DNA of 20,121 nt from Methanomethylophilus sp963631655. Its GTDB lineage: Archaea; Thermoplasmatota; Thermoplasmata; Methanomassiliicoccales; Methanomethylophilaceae. The notes under the pieces were generated by a model. That model worked only from the letters and a program-made list of their open reading frames with translations, had not been told where the DNA came from and made no database searches. The number at the start of each line of letters is the position of its first letter. Within the stretch, counting starts at the first letter, position 1. The stretch lies in assembly GCA_963631655.1 (NCBI GenBank), contig CAVGRR010000026.1, positions 1 to 20,121 on the forward strand, written 5' to 3'. Positions 6,473 through 13,762 of the stretch are shown here, one piece after another. The position numbers and the translations under genes were made by a program.

Positions 6473-7051
6473 TCAAGGTCTGATGACTTCCGGCAGATGA
6501 CCGATAACAGCCTTCATTATGCTGTCTGGGTCATTGCCGACGATGTCCAATGCCTGGGCGCTGACGGGTATGCATTCTCTTATACCGTACATATGTGCCA
6601 GATCGGAATAGATCTTGTAACCGAGGTCCGCTTCATCGGGGATCGGTCCGCCACGGGTGGTGACGTAATAGAATTTCTGCGCTTTGCAGAGGCCTATCGG
6701 GATGCCCTCTGCGGAATAGCGGAAGGTGAGGCCTACAACTGCAACATGCTCGATGAAGGTGTGGAGCATCGAGTTGAACATACTCTCCCAATAGGGCGAG
6801 GCGACGATGATGACGTCTGCGGAAACGAACTTGTGGGCAAGGTCGAACATCGGATCTTCGAAAGACCCGGATCTCAGAAATGAGTCACGTTTCGCAAGGA
6901 TATCCGAGTTCATAGGTTCGAGGTGCATGTCCTCAAGGATGAGTTCCTCGGTGTCATAGTCTCTGTAAAAAGAAGAAACAGCATGTGCCAGACGGTGTGT
7001 GCGGGAGTGTTTCCGGTTCACGCAGGCGTTGACTATCAGCAGTTTCTTCAA
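6473..7051 (-). CDS. Flavodoxin-fold NAD(P)H oxidoreductase
   Basis: A 192-aa protein of the flavodoxin-like quinone reductase/azoreductase group. It begins MKKLLIVNACVNRKHSRTHR, the first beta strand and phosphate-binding loop, here NACVNRKHSRT rather than the common xxPR..S.S. The typical ASPYWESMFNSMLHTFIEHV helix follows, then YVTTRGGPI for the isoalloxazine-side loop. Members use FMN to transfer two electrons from NAD(P)H to quinones, azo compounds or Fe-S/flavin partners. The start is a TTG at 7049-7051, supported by the family's N-terminus and GTGAT just upstream. It follows sufB by 50 bp on the same strand, with a strong hairpin between, so it may be a variably read tail of the suf operon. 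A role in SUF electron supply is speculative. Confidence 0.8.
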   Translation of the reverse strand: MKKLLIVNACVNRKHSRTHRLAHAVSSFYRDYDTEELILEDMHLEPMNSDILAKRDSFLRSGSFEDPMFDLAHKFVSADVIIVASPYWESMFNSMLHTFIEHVAVVGLTFRYSAEGIPIGLCKAQKFYYVTTRGGPIPDEADLGYKIYSDLAHMYGIRECIPVSAQALDIVGNDPDSIMKAVIGHLPEVIRP

Positions 7052-7074
7052 GGTATCACAGACAAGAAATGTAA

Positions 7075-7092
7075 CCGGGGTTCGGACCCCGG
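7075..7092 (-). terminator. GC-rich hairpin between sufB and the flavodoxin-like gene
   Basis: CCGGGGT (7075-7081) pairs perfectly with ACCCCGG (7086-7092) around a 4-base loop, 10 bp after the sufB stop. The sequence beyond it on the minus strand (TTACATTTCTTG) is only moderately T-rich, so it may be a partial terminator or an mRNA-stabilising stem. Confidence 0.5.
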
Positions 7093-7101
7093 GATTGAAG
7101 T

Positions 7102-8505
7102 TTACTGACTTCCGTTCATATCGAAACCGATAAGACGGTTGAGTTCCACAGCGTACTCCATCGGGAGTTCGTTGCTGAAAGGCTGCAGGAATCCCATGAG
7201 GATCATCTGCGTGGCCTCGTTCTCGTTGATACCGCGGCTCATCAGGTAGTACAGCTGGTCTTCGCTGATCTTACTGACGGATGCCTCATGTTCCAGGAAC
7301 GAGGACGAGTTCTCGACCCTGTTGTTCGGTACGGTGTCGCTGTCGGATTTTCCGTCGAGGAGCAGGGTGTCGCACTGTTCGTGGGCACGGGAACCTGTTG
7401 CCGCGGGACTGATGTAGATCTTTCCGCGGAAGTTGGCGGTCCCTCCGTTTCTGGCGATGGATTTGGAGATGATGTTGGAAGTGGAGTTCTTTCCAAGGTG
7501 GATCATCTTTGCTCCGGTATCCTGGTACTGTCCGGTGCTTGCCACGGCTACGGAGTTGACGCTTCCGTGTGACCTCTCTCCTTTGAGGACGCAGCAGGGA
7601 TATTTCATACAGGTCTTGGAACCGACGTTTCCGTCCACCCATTCCATAAGTCCGTCGTCGTCGACAACAGCCCTCTGGGTCACAAGGTTAAGGACGGAGT
7701 TGGACCAGTTCTGGATGGTGGTGTATCTCATCTTTGCCCTCTTTCCGACGAAGATCTCGATGACTCCGGAGTGAAGGGACTCCTCGGAGTACATCGGTGC
7801 GGTGCATCCCTCGACATAGTTGAGTTCCGCATCGTCGTCGATGATGATCAGGGACCTCTCGAACTGTCCGCTCTTCTTGTTGTTGATACGGAAGTATGCC
7901 TGCAGAGGCATCTCAAGTTTCACGCCTTTGGGGACGTAGATGAAGGATCCTCCGGACCATACGGCACCGTTCAGGGCGGAGTACTTGTTGTCTTTGATAG
8001 GAACAAGGGTTCCGAAGTATTTCCTGAAGAGTTCGGGATACTCGCGGAGTCCGGAGTCGGTATCGAGAAAGATGACGCCCTTCTCCTCGACCTCTTTCAG
8101 CATGTTGCCGTAGACGGCCTCGGATTCATAGTGGGCGGTTACACCGGAGAGGTATTTCTGTTCGGCCTCGGGGATCCCGAGTTTGTTGAACGTGTTCTTG
8201 ACCTCTTCCGGAACATCGTTCCAGTCGGTGGCGACCTTGTCGGACACTTTGGTATAGTAAGTGAAGCTCTGGAAGTCGATGTCGTCGAGACAGGGGCCGA
8301 AACGGGGCTGGTGGTGCTCGAAGAACGCATGAAGTGCCTTGAGCCTGAACTCGAGCATCCACTCGGGCTCCTTCTTCTCAGCGGAGATCATGCGGACGAT
8401 TTCCTCATCGAGTCCGGGGCGGGTTTGAAATTTTGCTTTGGCGTCGTCGCGGAATTCGTAACGTGCGCGGTCGTCATTATCATAGATCGGTTTTTCGTCG
8501 TTCAT
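7102..8505 (-). CDS. sufB: Fe-S cluster assembly scaffold SufB
   Basis: A 467-aa protein of normal SufB length. Family features in order: RMISAEKKEPEWMLEFRLKA near the N-terminus, the SALNGAVWSGGSFIYVPKGV core, a central beta-helix region with VEGCTAPMYSEESLHSGVIE, and the C-terminal FLEHEASVSKISEDQLYYLM followed by SRGI.E.EA. SufB is the scaffold subunit of the SufBCD complex, on which clusters are built before transfer to target proteins. The ATG at 8505 has GGAGGT 8 bases upstream and overlaps the sufU stop as ATGA, showing translational coupling. A longer frame exists but runs back through sufU. It is the last of five suf genes. Confidence 0.97.
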   Translation of the reverse strand: MNDEKPIYDNDDRARYEFRDDAKAKFQTRPGLDEEIVRMISAEKKEPEWMLEFRLKALHAFFEHHQPRFGPCLDDIDFQSFTYYTKVSDKVATDWNDVPEEVKNTFNKLGIPEAEQKYLSGVTAHYESEAVYGNMLKEVEEKGVIFLDTDSGLREYPELFRKYFGTLVPIKDNKYSALNGAVWSGGSFIYVPKGVKLEMPLQAYFRINNKKSGQFERSLIIIDDDAELNYVEGCTAPMYSEESLHSGVIEIFVGKRAKMRYTTIQNWSNSVLNLVTQRAVVDDDGLMEWVDGNVGSKTCMKYPCCVLKGERSHGSVNSVAVASTGQYQDTGAKMIHLGKNSTSNIISKSIARNGGTANFRGKIYISPAATGSRAHEQCDTLLLDGKSDSDTVPNNRVENSSSFLEHEASVSKISEDQLYYLMSRGINENEATQMILMGFLQPFSNELPMEYAVELNRLIGFDMNGSQ

Positions 8506-8939
8506 TCCTTGACCTCCTGTCCGAGTGCTCTGCGCACACCTTTCCATCCGATCTTCGCACAGTTGATGCGGGCGGGTTCCTTGGGGACGTTGGCGAAGGC
8601 ATCGGCCTCCCCCAATGCGTCCTCATCGCAGGGTTCCATCTTCATCAGCTTGTCGAACTGGTCGGCGAGGGAAAGGGCCTCCTGGGTGGTCTTTCCCTTG
8701 AGCATCTCGGTCATGATGGAACAGGAGGCACAGGAGATGGAACAGCCGGTGCCGTGCCAGCAGATGTCCTCTATGGTCCCGTCCTTGACCTTCAGCTGAA
8801 TATGCACATCGTCGATGCAGCTGGCACTTGCCATGTGCTCCGAGATGTACGATGCATCCCCTTCGCGTTTGTTGCGGGGGTAATGGATATGGTCGGTAAG
8901 TATCTCCCTCATGAACTGAGGGTCGTCAGAAATAGACAT
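8502..8939 (-). CDS. sufU: SufU-type Fe-S assembly / sulfur transfer protein
   Basis: A 145-aa IscU/NifU-N-like protein. The three conserved cysteines and the aspartate of SufU are present: C41 and D43 (ASASCID), C66 (WHGTGCSIS) and C127 (RINCAKIGWKGVRRAL). In Bacillus-type SufU these residues hold zinc and accept persulfide from SufS rather than building a cluster. The spacing between C66 and C127 matches the SufU insertion that separates it from IscU. Extra cysteines at 60, 70, 73 and 104 are present. The ATG at 8939 is chosen because GGAGGA lies 8 bases upstream and the family starts here. The gene overlaps the end of sufS by 14 bp and touches sufB. Confidence 0.95.
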   Translation of the reverse strand: MSISDDPQFMREILTDHIHYPRNKREGDASYISEHMASASCIDDVHIQLKVKDGTIEDICWHGTGCSISCASCSIMTEMLKGKTTQEALSLADQFDKLMKMEPCDEDALGEADAFANVPKEPARINCAKIGWKGVRRALGQEVKE

Positions 8940-10152
8940 CGAGATAGTCCTCCACGTGTTTTGCCGCATCAAGGAATATGTCGATGTCCTCTTCGTCGTT
9001 GTAGAGGTACATCGAGGCCCTGATGGTGGCCGGTGCGTTCGTGTAAAGCGGCAGAAGTTTGGAACAGTGGGTTCCGGAACGGACGAAGCATCCTTTGCTT
9101 CCGAACCAGGTGGCCGCGTCCTGAGCAAAGACGGTGTTGTGGTTGAAGGTGACGATGCCTGCGTCGGCGTTGGGGTTGTAGACGGTGATGTCCTTGATCT
9201 CCTTCATTCCGTCGACCGCTTTCTTCCTGAGTTTCTCCTCGTGTTCGTGGATGTCGTGGAATCCGATCTTCTGCAGGTATCTGCAGGCTTCTGCAAGACC
9301 CATGGCACCGGAGACGTTCTGGGTTCCGGCCTCGAAACGGGAGGGCGGGTCGTCGAGGATGATCTCTCCGTCCGCGCTGAACCTTGCATTCATCTCACCG
9401 CCCCACATGAGGGGAGTGAGGTCCTCGAGCAGTTCCTTCTTGCCGTACATGGCACCGGAACCGGTGGGACCGAGCATCTTGTGGCCGGAGAAGCACAGGA
9501 AATCGACGTCTGTGTCTTTCACATCGGTCTTCTTGTGGGGTACGGATTGGGCAGCATCGTCGATGTAGAGGGCACCTGCGGAGTGGGCGATCTTCGCCAT
9601 CTCCTTCACATCGAGGGAATATCCCAGGACGTTGGTGGTGCTCGCGAGGCAGACGATCTTGGTCTTCTCGTTGACTGTTTCCTTGAGCGCTTCGGGGGTG
9701 ATACGACCCTCTTCGTTGAGGGGAACGTATCTGATCTTGGCGCCGGTCTGTTTGGCCACCCTGAACCAGGGAAGCACGACAGAGGCGTGTTCATGATAGG
9801 AGATGACGATCTCGTCATCCTTGTGAAGTCTATGGGCAAGACCGAAGGCGACCTGGTTGAGTCCCATGGTGTCTCCGCTGGTGAAACAGACGCAGTTTGT
9901 GTCGGCATTGATGAACTTCGCCACGGTCTCCCTGCTTTCATCATAAGCGACATCGGCGTCATGTGCCAGGGCGTAATCTCCGCGTTTGGTGTTGGCGGTG
10001 ATGTGCCTGTTGTACTCGTCCGCCGCCTCGATGACCGAATAAGGTTTGAACGTGGTGGCGTTATTGTCGAGATAGACGAGCTTCTTGCCTTTGTAGAGGC
10101 CTCCGTCCGAATACATCGGGAAGTCCCTGCGGATGATCTCCGGGTCTATCAT
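8926..10152 (-). CDS. sufS: Cysteine desulfurase SufS
   Basis: A 408-aa fold-type I PLP enzyme of the group II (SufS) cysteine desulfurases. It releases sulfur from cysteine as an enzyme-bound persulfide. Visible hallmarks: LVYLDNNATT near residue 26, EHASVVLPW (H122), YIDDAAQS (D199), the PLP-binding lysine K225 in FSGHKMLGPTG, and the catalytic cysteine C363 in FVRSGTHCSKLL, where relatives have RSGHHCAQP. The substitution T361 for H in that loop is modest. Its ATG overlaps the sufD stop (ATGA), and its own 3' end overlaps sufU, so desulfurase and sulfur acceptor are made together. Length is normal for the family (about 405). Confidence 0.97.
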   Translation of the reverse strand: MIDPEIIRRDFPMYSDGGLYKGKKLVYLDNNATTFKPYSVIEAADEYNRHITANTKRGDYALAHDADVAYDESRETVAKFINADTNCVCFTSGDTMGLNQVAFGLAHRLHKDDEIVISYHEHASVVLPWFRVAKQTGAKIRYVPLNEEGRITPEALKETVNEKTKIVCLASTTNVLGYSLDVKEMAKIAHSAGALYIDDAAQSVPHKKTDVKDTDVDFLCFSGHKMLGPTGSGAMYGKKELLEDLTPLMWGGEMNARFSADGEIILDDPPSRFEAGTQNVSGAMGLAEACRYLQKIGFHDIHEHEEKLRKKAVDGMKEIKDITVYNPNADAGIVTFNHNTVFAQDAATWFGSKGCFVRSGTHCSKLLPLYTNAPATIRASMYLYNDEEDIDIFLDAAKHVEDYLDVYF

Positions 10153-10793
10153 AGATCAAGCGCCTCTAATGATTTCATCGCGGTCTCTGCGAGTTCCTTG
10201 TCGCTGATAGCATCGATGACAGGGACCAGACTGCCGATGGTGATGAGTTTGCGGCTTTCGGATTCAGTGAGTCCGCGGCTCATCATGTAGTACATCGCTT
10301 CCGGGTCATATGCACCGAGGGCGGCCCCGTGGCTTGCGTTGACCTCGTTGTCCTTGATCAGAAGGGCGGGGGAGACCTCGCTGCGGGATCCGGCGGAAAG
10401 GTTGGTGATCTTCCCTTCCTGCCTGGTGTCGCTTCCGTGTGCGCCTTTCCATACGTCCGAGGTTCCGTAGAAGAGCAGGGTCCCGTCACCGAGGTTGATC
10501 CCTGCCATCTTGGTACGGGAATAGGTGTCGGGTCCTTCATGGACCACATCGATGGTGTACCTCTTCTTCCTCTTCTGGTGGCAGATGGCGGCGAGGTTCA
10601 CGTTGCAGCTCGCTCCCTTCTTGAGAGTAAGCCTGATCTTCACGTCGAGATCGCTGTTCGTGAGGTCCACGATGCAGATATCGCACTTTCTGTTCTCTTC
10701 GATGACGAGTTCCTTGGAGTATTCGCCGTAGACGGTTTTCGAGAAGAGGCAGTCTATGGCGGTGTCGGCTGCGATCTCTCCGCTCTGGAGCAT
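10149..10793 (-). CDS. sufD: SufD-like Fe-S assembly protein (short form)
   Basis: A 214-aa member of the SufB/SufD family containing the C-terminal half only. It has a beta-helix segment (HEGPDTYSRTKMAGINLGDG, LFYGTSDVWKGAHGSDTRQE), the NEVNASHGAALGAYDPEAMY motif with its conserved His, and MMSRGLTESESRKLI. In the complex SufD pairs with SufB, and the conserved His is a cluster-assembly residue. Bacterial SufD is about 420-440 aa, so this form lacks the N-terminal domain; short forms are usual in archaea. The ATG at 10793 has no ribosome site, so translation probably restarts after sufC ends 21 bp upstream. It lies in the same frame as sufC, separated by a single TGA and seven sense codons. 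Confidence 0.9.
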   Translation of the reverse strand: MLQSGEIAADTAIDCLFSKTVYGEYSKELVIEENRKCDICIVDLTNSDLDVKIRLTLKKGASCNVNLAAICHQKRKKRYTIDVVHEGPDTYSRTKMAGINLGDGTLLFYGTSDVWKGAHGSDTRQEGKITNLSAGSRSEVSPALLIKDNEVNASHGAALGAYDPEAMYYMMSRGLTESESRKLITIGSLVPVIDAISDKELAETAMKSLEALDL

Positions 10794-10814
10794 GTTGAGG
10801 TCGCTGATTATCGT

Positions 10815-11636
10815 TCAGATGCCCCCGGGGATGATGGGGTTGGAGGTGCCGCAGGCGGGCATGTCGGGCTTCCTCTCCTTCTTCTTGAGGCTGATGCCGT
10901 ATTCCTTCTCGATGAAGGAGTATCCCTCCTGGGAGATCTTGGTGGCGATGGAACCGTCACCGTCCACTGCGATGGATCCGTTCACGATGACCACGGTACG
11001 CTCGGGTTTGAGGAGTTTGAGGAGACGGTCGTAGTGGGAGATCATGATGAAAGTGGTGCCGGATTTGCGGAGCGTTTCGACAGCCTGGGAAATGAGGGAG
11101 AGGGCATCGACGTCGAGTCCGGAGTCGATCTCGTCGAGGAAGGCGAGTTCGGGCTTGAGGAGGAGCATCTGAAGGACCTCGTTACGTTTCTTCTCTCCTC
11201 CGGAGAATCCTGCGTTGAGGTTCCTGGAGAGAAGGTCGGGGTTGAATCCGGTCTGATGGCAGATCTCTTCGATCTCTTTGCGGAAGGCGTATGCTCCGAC
11301 GGGGGTTCCGCGGCGGGCGTTAACTCCGGCCCTGTAGAACTCGGAGGCGACGACACCGGGCACCTCGGGAGGGGCCTGGAAAGCCATGAAGATTCCTGCG
11401 CGTGCCCTTTCGTCGACGGACATACTGAGAAGGTCCTTTCCGTCGAGGGAGATGCTTCCGCTCGTGACAGTGTACTGCGGAGAGCCCATGAGTACGTTGA
11501 GGAGTGTTGATTTACCATGTCCGTTCGGTCCGAGGAGTGCGATGCATTCTCCTTTGCGGACGGTTAGGTTGATGTCATTGAGGATCTGAATTCCTCCGGC
11601 GGACGCCGAGAGGTTTTTGATTACTAACTCTTCCAT
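10815..11636 (-). CDS. sufC: Fe-S assembly ATPase SufC
   Basis: A 273-aa soluble ABC ATPase that powers the SufBCD scaffold. Motifs: Walker A GPNGHGKST (36-44), Q-loop FMAFQ (Q87), the ABC signature FSGGEKKR (144-151), Walker B LAFLDEID (164-171) with the following SGLDVDAL, and the switch His H201 (MISHYDRLL). The FSGGEKKR and DEIDSGLDVDAL forms are diagnostic of SufC among ABC ATPases. The C-terminus is longer than in bacteria by about 20 residues (KKKERKPDMPACGTSNP). It is the first gene of the suf operon. GGAG lies about 9 bases before the ATG, and a palindromic operator overlaps the predicted transcription start. Confidence 0.97.
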   Translation of the reverse strand: MEELVIKNLSASAGGIQILNDINLTVRKGECIALLGPNGHGKSTLLNVLMGSPQYTVTSGSISLDGKDLLSMSVDERARAGIFMAFQAPPEVPGVVASEFYRAGVNARRGTPVGAYAFRKEIEEICHQTGFNPDLLSRNLNAGFSGGEKKRNEVLQMLLLKPELAFLDEIDSGLDVDALSLISQAVETLRKSGTTFIMISHYDRLLKLLKPERTVVIVNGSIAVDGDGSIATKISQEGYSFIEKEYGISLKKKERKPDMPACGTSNPIIPGGI

Positions 11637-11651
11637 GGTTCAAACTCCAAG

Positions 11652-11668
11652 TTTAGGTGGCACCTAAA
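11652..11668 (-). promoter_or_regulatory. DtxR-like operator over the suf operon start site
   Basis: TTTAGGTGGCACCTAAA is a perfect inverted repeat (8-bp arms, one central base). It resembles the TTAGG...CCTAA core of DtxR/IdeR/MntR-type metal-dependent repressor sites. The suf TATA box (11681-11689) predicts transcription from about 11659, the centre of this palindrome, so a bound repressor would block initiation. Seen: palindrome and position. Inferred: a DtxR-family regulator responding to iron. No such regulator is encoded in the window. Confidence 0.6.
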
Positions 11669-11680
11669 TTAGTAATTTCT

Positions 11681-11689
11681 TATTTAAAA
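11681..11689 (-). promoter_or_regulatory. TATA box of the suf operon
   Basis: Minus-strand TTTTAAATA in a very AT-rich tract is centred about 49 bp before the sufC ATG. It gives a leader of roughly 23 bases that contains the ribosome site. A small perfect palindrome, TTCCTTAAAGGAA, lies further upstream at 11706-11718. Confidence 0.55.
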
Positions 11690-11750
11690 TTAATATTTTT
11701 TAGGATTCCTTAAAGGAAATCGCCCTATCAAGGATATATAATATGAGCAA

Positions 11751-11780
11751 GGGGCGGGAGAAGGCCCCCTGTTCAGAGGG
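11751..11780 (-). terminator. Overlapping hairpins after the ADH synthase gene
   Basis: Two alternative stems lie within 32 bp of the stop codon at 11783: CCCTCT/AGGGGG (11765-11780) and GCCCC/GGGGC (11751-11768). They share bases and cannot both form. The T-rich tail is weak, so termination here is likely but not certain. Confidence 0.4.
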
Positions 11781-11782
11781 TT

Positions 11783-12583
11783 TCACTGTTTCTCGAAGTG
11801 GGTCTGGAAGGCCTCTTTGGGGGTCAGGCCTTTCAGGCAGATGTCCGAGATGGCACCCATGATGCCGCGGACGTCCCTGTGCTGGAAAACGTTCCTGCCG
11901 ATTGATACACCGTGGCCTCCGGCCTGCAGGGAGTCGTAGACCATCTGAAGGATGTCCATATCTGAATCCATCTTGGGTCCGCCGGCGATGACGACAGGCA
12001 CTTCTGCCCCTTCCACGACGCGGGAGAACGAGTCGATGTCGCCGGTGTAGGAACATTTGACGATGTCTGCTCCGAGTTCGGCTCCGACACGGGCGGCGTG
12101 GGCGACGGCGGTGGGATCGAAGCTGTTCTTGATGGAGGGTCCGCGTGCATAGCACATGGCGATGAGGGGCATTCCCCAGTTCATGCAGGTCGATGATACA
12201 GCACCTGCATCCTGCAGCATCTGAGGCTCGTCCTGGGCTCCGACGTTGATATGGATGGAGACGGCGTCGGCTCCGAGTTTCAGTCCGTCGTCGACGGATG
12301 CGACCAGAACTTTGCTCTGGGAGTTCACTCCGATATCGGTGGATGCTGAGAGGTGAAGGATGAGTCCGACGTCGTGACCGGACTCCCTGTGTCCGATGGG
12401 GACCATACCTTTGTGCATGAGGACGGCGGTGGCTCCTCCGACGGAGACGTCATCGACGGTCTTCTTGAAATTGATCAATCCTGGAATGGGACCGACGCTG
12501 ATACCGTGGTCCATCGGCACTATGACGCAGTTGCCGGAGTTACGGTCCATGATCCTTTCCATTCTGACGTATTTGCCGAACAT
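11783..12583 (-). CDS. 2-amino-3,7-dideoxy-D-threo-hept-6-ulosonate (ADH) synthase
   Basis: A 266-aa class I aldolase-fold enzyme. In archaea lacking the DAHP route it makes the first six-carbon intermediate of 3-dehydroquinate and aromatic amino acid synthesis, from a ketohexose precursor and aspartate semialdehyde. The sequence follows Methanocaldococcus MJ0400 closely: VRMERIMDR, IVPMDHGISVGPI with the catalytic Asp (D25), HKG, MCYARG with Y145, the Schiff-base lysine K176 in GADIVKCSYTGDIDSF, and the phosphate loops AGGPK and SIGRNVFQH. Fructose-bisphosphate aldolase of the same family is the alternative; the overall match to the MJ0400 group favours ADH synthase. Its partner, 3-dehydroquinate synthase II, is not next to it. 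Confidence 0.88.
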   Translation of the reverse strand: MFGKYVRMERIMDRNSGNCVIVPMDHGISVGPIPGLINFKKTVDDVSVGGATAVLMHKGMVPIGHRESGHDVGLILHLSASTDIGVNSQSKVLVASVDDGLKLGADAVSIHINVGAQDEPQMLQDAGAVSSTCMNWGMPLIAMCYARGPSIKNSFDPTAVAHAARVGAELGADIVKCSYTGDIDSFSRVVEGAEVPVVIAGGPKMDSDMDILQMVYDSLQAGGHGVSIGRNVFQHRDVRGIMGAISDICLKGLTPKEAFQTHFEKQ

Positions 12584-12650
12584 AGATAGTCATCGACATC
12601 CCCTATTTTAGGATGTGCCAGACAAGAAAATATGTGTTAATTACCGATTT

Positions 12651-12688
12651 GTACGGATGCCGGATTTAGGCTTTATAAAATTCCGTAC
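12651..12688 (-). promoter_or_regulatory. Promoter with TATA flanked by a 7-bp inverted repeat
   Basis: TTTATAAAA (12672-12680) is bracketed by GTACGGA (12651-12657) and TCCGTAC (12682-12688). Read toward ADH synthase it predicts a start near 12650, with a leader of about 66 bases. The repeat arms would then cover the TFB element and the start site. A second, weaker TATA-like tract (12602-12611) lies about 25 bp before the ATG and would give a leaderless mRNA. Which one is used cannot be decided from sequence. Confidence 0.4.
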
Positions 12689-12703
12689 GAACGGCAGGTC
12701 TTC

Positions 12704-12721
12704 AAAGACCCAGATATGTAA
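12704..12721 (-). terminator. Recurrent 3' motif downstream of the first secreted paralog
   Basis: Minus-strand TTACATATCTGGGTCTTT occurs about 50 bp after the stop of the gene ending at 12772, the same relative position as at 1852-1870. It overlaps a small perfect stem, GGTCTT/AAGACC (12697-12710). Probably an RNA 3'-end signal. Confidence 0.4.
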
Positions 12722-12771
12722 CAGAGGGGTGTTTTTTGTTCCCAAGCGGACTGCATCGGGGACCGGGTTTA

Positions 12772-13395
12772 TCATCTGCTGGCGCTGAGGGAGATGCTGA
12801 TGCAGTCGGTTCCGTTGAACCTGACATTCTCTCCGATCTCGCGGGGGTCTGCGGTTCCAAGGTCGACCGATTCTATGGCTGCAAGAGTGACGGTGATCTC
12901 GACGTCGTAGTACTCTCCGGGTTCGAAGGAACCGGAATCATTGATGACCTTGACATCGCAGGTGACCGCTCCGGGAGCGGACCAGGCAGAGAACATCTCT
13001 GCAGAGGAGCTGTTGTGCCTGTACTGCGCCTCTCCGGTGATGTTGCAGGCAGAAGGATCGTTGGAAGAGACCATGACCTTGGTGTAGTAGGTGATGACGG
13101 TCTCGTCGACAGAAGCGAAGTAGTTTGAACCGACGGTCTTGGAGGTCTCGACGACGAAGTTCTCGTCGGAGGTCAGGGACCTGTTGAGGACGGTGTACTT
13201 TCCCGCATCGTTCTGGTACATGTCGATGGAGTAGTAGTTTCCGCTGATGTCATCCTGTCCGGTGACAGAAGTGGAATATGCGTATGCCTGTCCGGTGAGG
13301 GACACCATACAGAGGACAATAATGAAAAGAGGGATCAGAAGCTTCCTCTTGTAACTGTTTCCAGTTCCCTGGTTTTGGTTGTAGTCCTTTATCAT
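12772..13395 (-). CDS. Secreted beta-rich protein, paralog 1
   Basis: A 207-aa protein of no family I can name. A basic head (MIKDYNQNQG...YKRK) leads into a hydrophobic stretch, LLIPLFIIVLCMVSLTGQ, ending in AYAYS. This is a signal peptide with a likely signal-peptidase I cut after AYA. The mature part is about 170 residues, rich in Ser, Thr, Tyr, Asn and Val in alternating patterns, suggesting an extracellular beta-sandwich. It has three cysteines (in ACNITG, TCDVKV and DCISIS). The signal followed by AYAYSTS recalls TasA/camelysin-type fibre proteins, but only loosely. It is about three quarters identical by eye to the gene at 14295-14921. The ATG at 13395 is chosen because the paralog starts at the same place; a GTG at 13407 is possible. 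Confidence 0.75.
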   Translation of the reverse strand: MIKDYNQNQGTGNSYKRKLLIPLFIIVLCMVSLTGQAYAYSTSVTGQDDISGNYYSIDMYQNDAGKYTVLNRSLTSDENFVVETSKTVGSNYFASVDETVITYYTKVMVSSNDPSACNITGEAQYRHNSSSAEMFSAWSAPGAVTCDVKVINDSGSFEPGEYYDVEITVTLAAIESVDLGTADPREIGENVRFNGTDCISISLSASR

Positions 13396-13457
13396 TTTTG
13401 TCGCCACTTTCTTTTCCTTTTTCTCAACTTTCTTGACTTGGATTTATTTCTTGTTTT

Positions 13458-13517
13458 GTCTACAAATTGTTCCGCTTTCGTCTACAATTTGTCTACGTCT
13501 TGTATACGTATTGTCTG
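13458..13517 (-). repeat. 11-bp phased GTCTAC array A (promoter/leader of paralog 1)
   Basis: GTCTAC occurs at 13458, 13480 and 13491, with related words at 13502 (GTATAC), 13513 (GTCTG) and a degenerate unit at 13469 (GTTCC). All starts are exactly 11 bp apart, so the tract is six tandem 11-bp units with consensus near TTTGTCTACAA. The array begins 12 bp below the TATA box and covers the predicted start site (about 13502) and early leader. Confidence 0.75.
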
Positions 13518-13524
13518 TTCTAGG

Positions 13525-13532
13525 TATATATA
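13525..13532 (-). promoter_or_regulatory. TATA box of secreted paralog 1
   Basis: TATATATA lies 130 bp before the ATG at 13395. It predicts a start near 13502 and a leader of about 107 bases. The same box with the same spacing to the repeat array occurs at 15036-15043. Confidence 0.65.
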
Positions 13533-13641
13533 ACTTCTGTTGAGCACGGTCTAAAAATCATAGACTTTCTGAGTTCATTTCAAAAAAACTTGAAAATTTC
13601 TCAAGTGTTCATAATTGTACATTGTTCGAAGATTTGTAATA

Positions 13642-13657
13642 TAGATAACTTTAAATA
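13642..13657. promoter_or_regulatory. Shared 16-bp upstream element, copy 1
   Basis: TAGATAACTTTAAATA is identical to 15153-15168 and starts exactly 110 bp from the inner end of its TATATATA box in both copies, while the DNA between has diverged. On the plus strand it looks like a TFB element plus TATA box (GATAAC-TTTAAATA), so it may be a divergent promoter. Function unproven. Confidence 0.45.
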
Positions 13658-13762
13658 ATAATTATTTAAAATGAACCTAAAATTGCAGAAATCGAGGGTT
13701 TTTGTTCAAAAATACCCCTGTTTTTGACAGAATTTCATCAGATCCTAAGGTGAATGGATACT

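Noticed and set aside
7075..7092. A tRNA T-arm-like sequence (GGGGTTCGGACCCC)
   Set aside because: The stem-loop geometry is a 7-bp stem with a 4-base loop, and there is no room for other tRNA arms in the 50-bp gap.
8956..10290. A 444-codon plus-strand open frame opposite sufS
   Set aside because: It mirrors the sufS codons in a complementary frame, has valine/glycine-rich low-complexity composition typical of antisense frames, and has no ribosome site or family motif. SufS is unmistakable on the other strand.
10329..11510. A 393-codon plus-strand open frame opposite sufC/sufD
   Set aside because: Same antisense effect; sufC carries all ABC ATPase motifs on the minus strand.
10815..11636. 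SufC as a generic ABC transporter ATPase
   Set aside because: No permease is adjacent, the signature FSGGEKKR with DEIDSGLDVDAL is SufC-specific, and the operon is suf.
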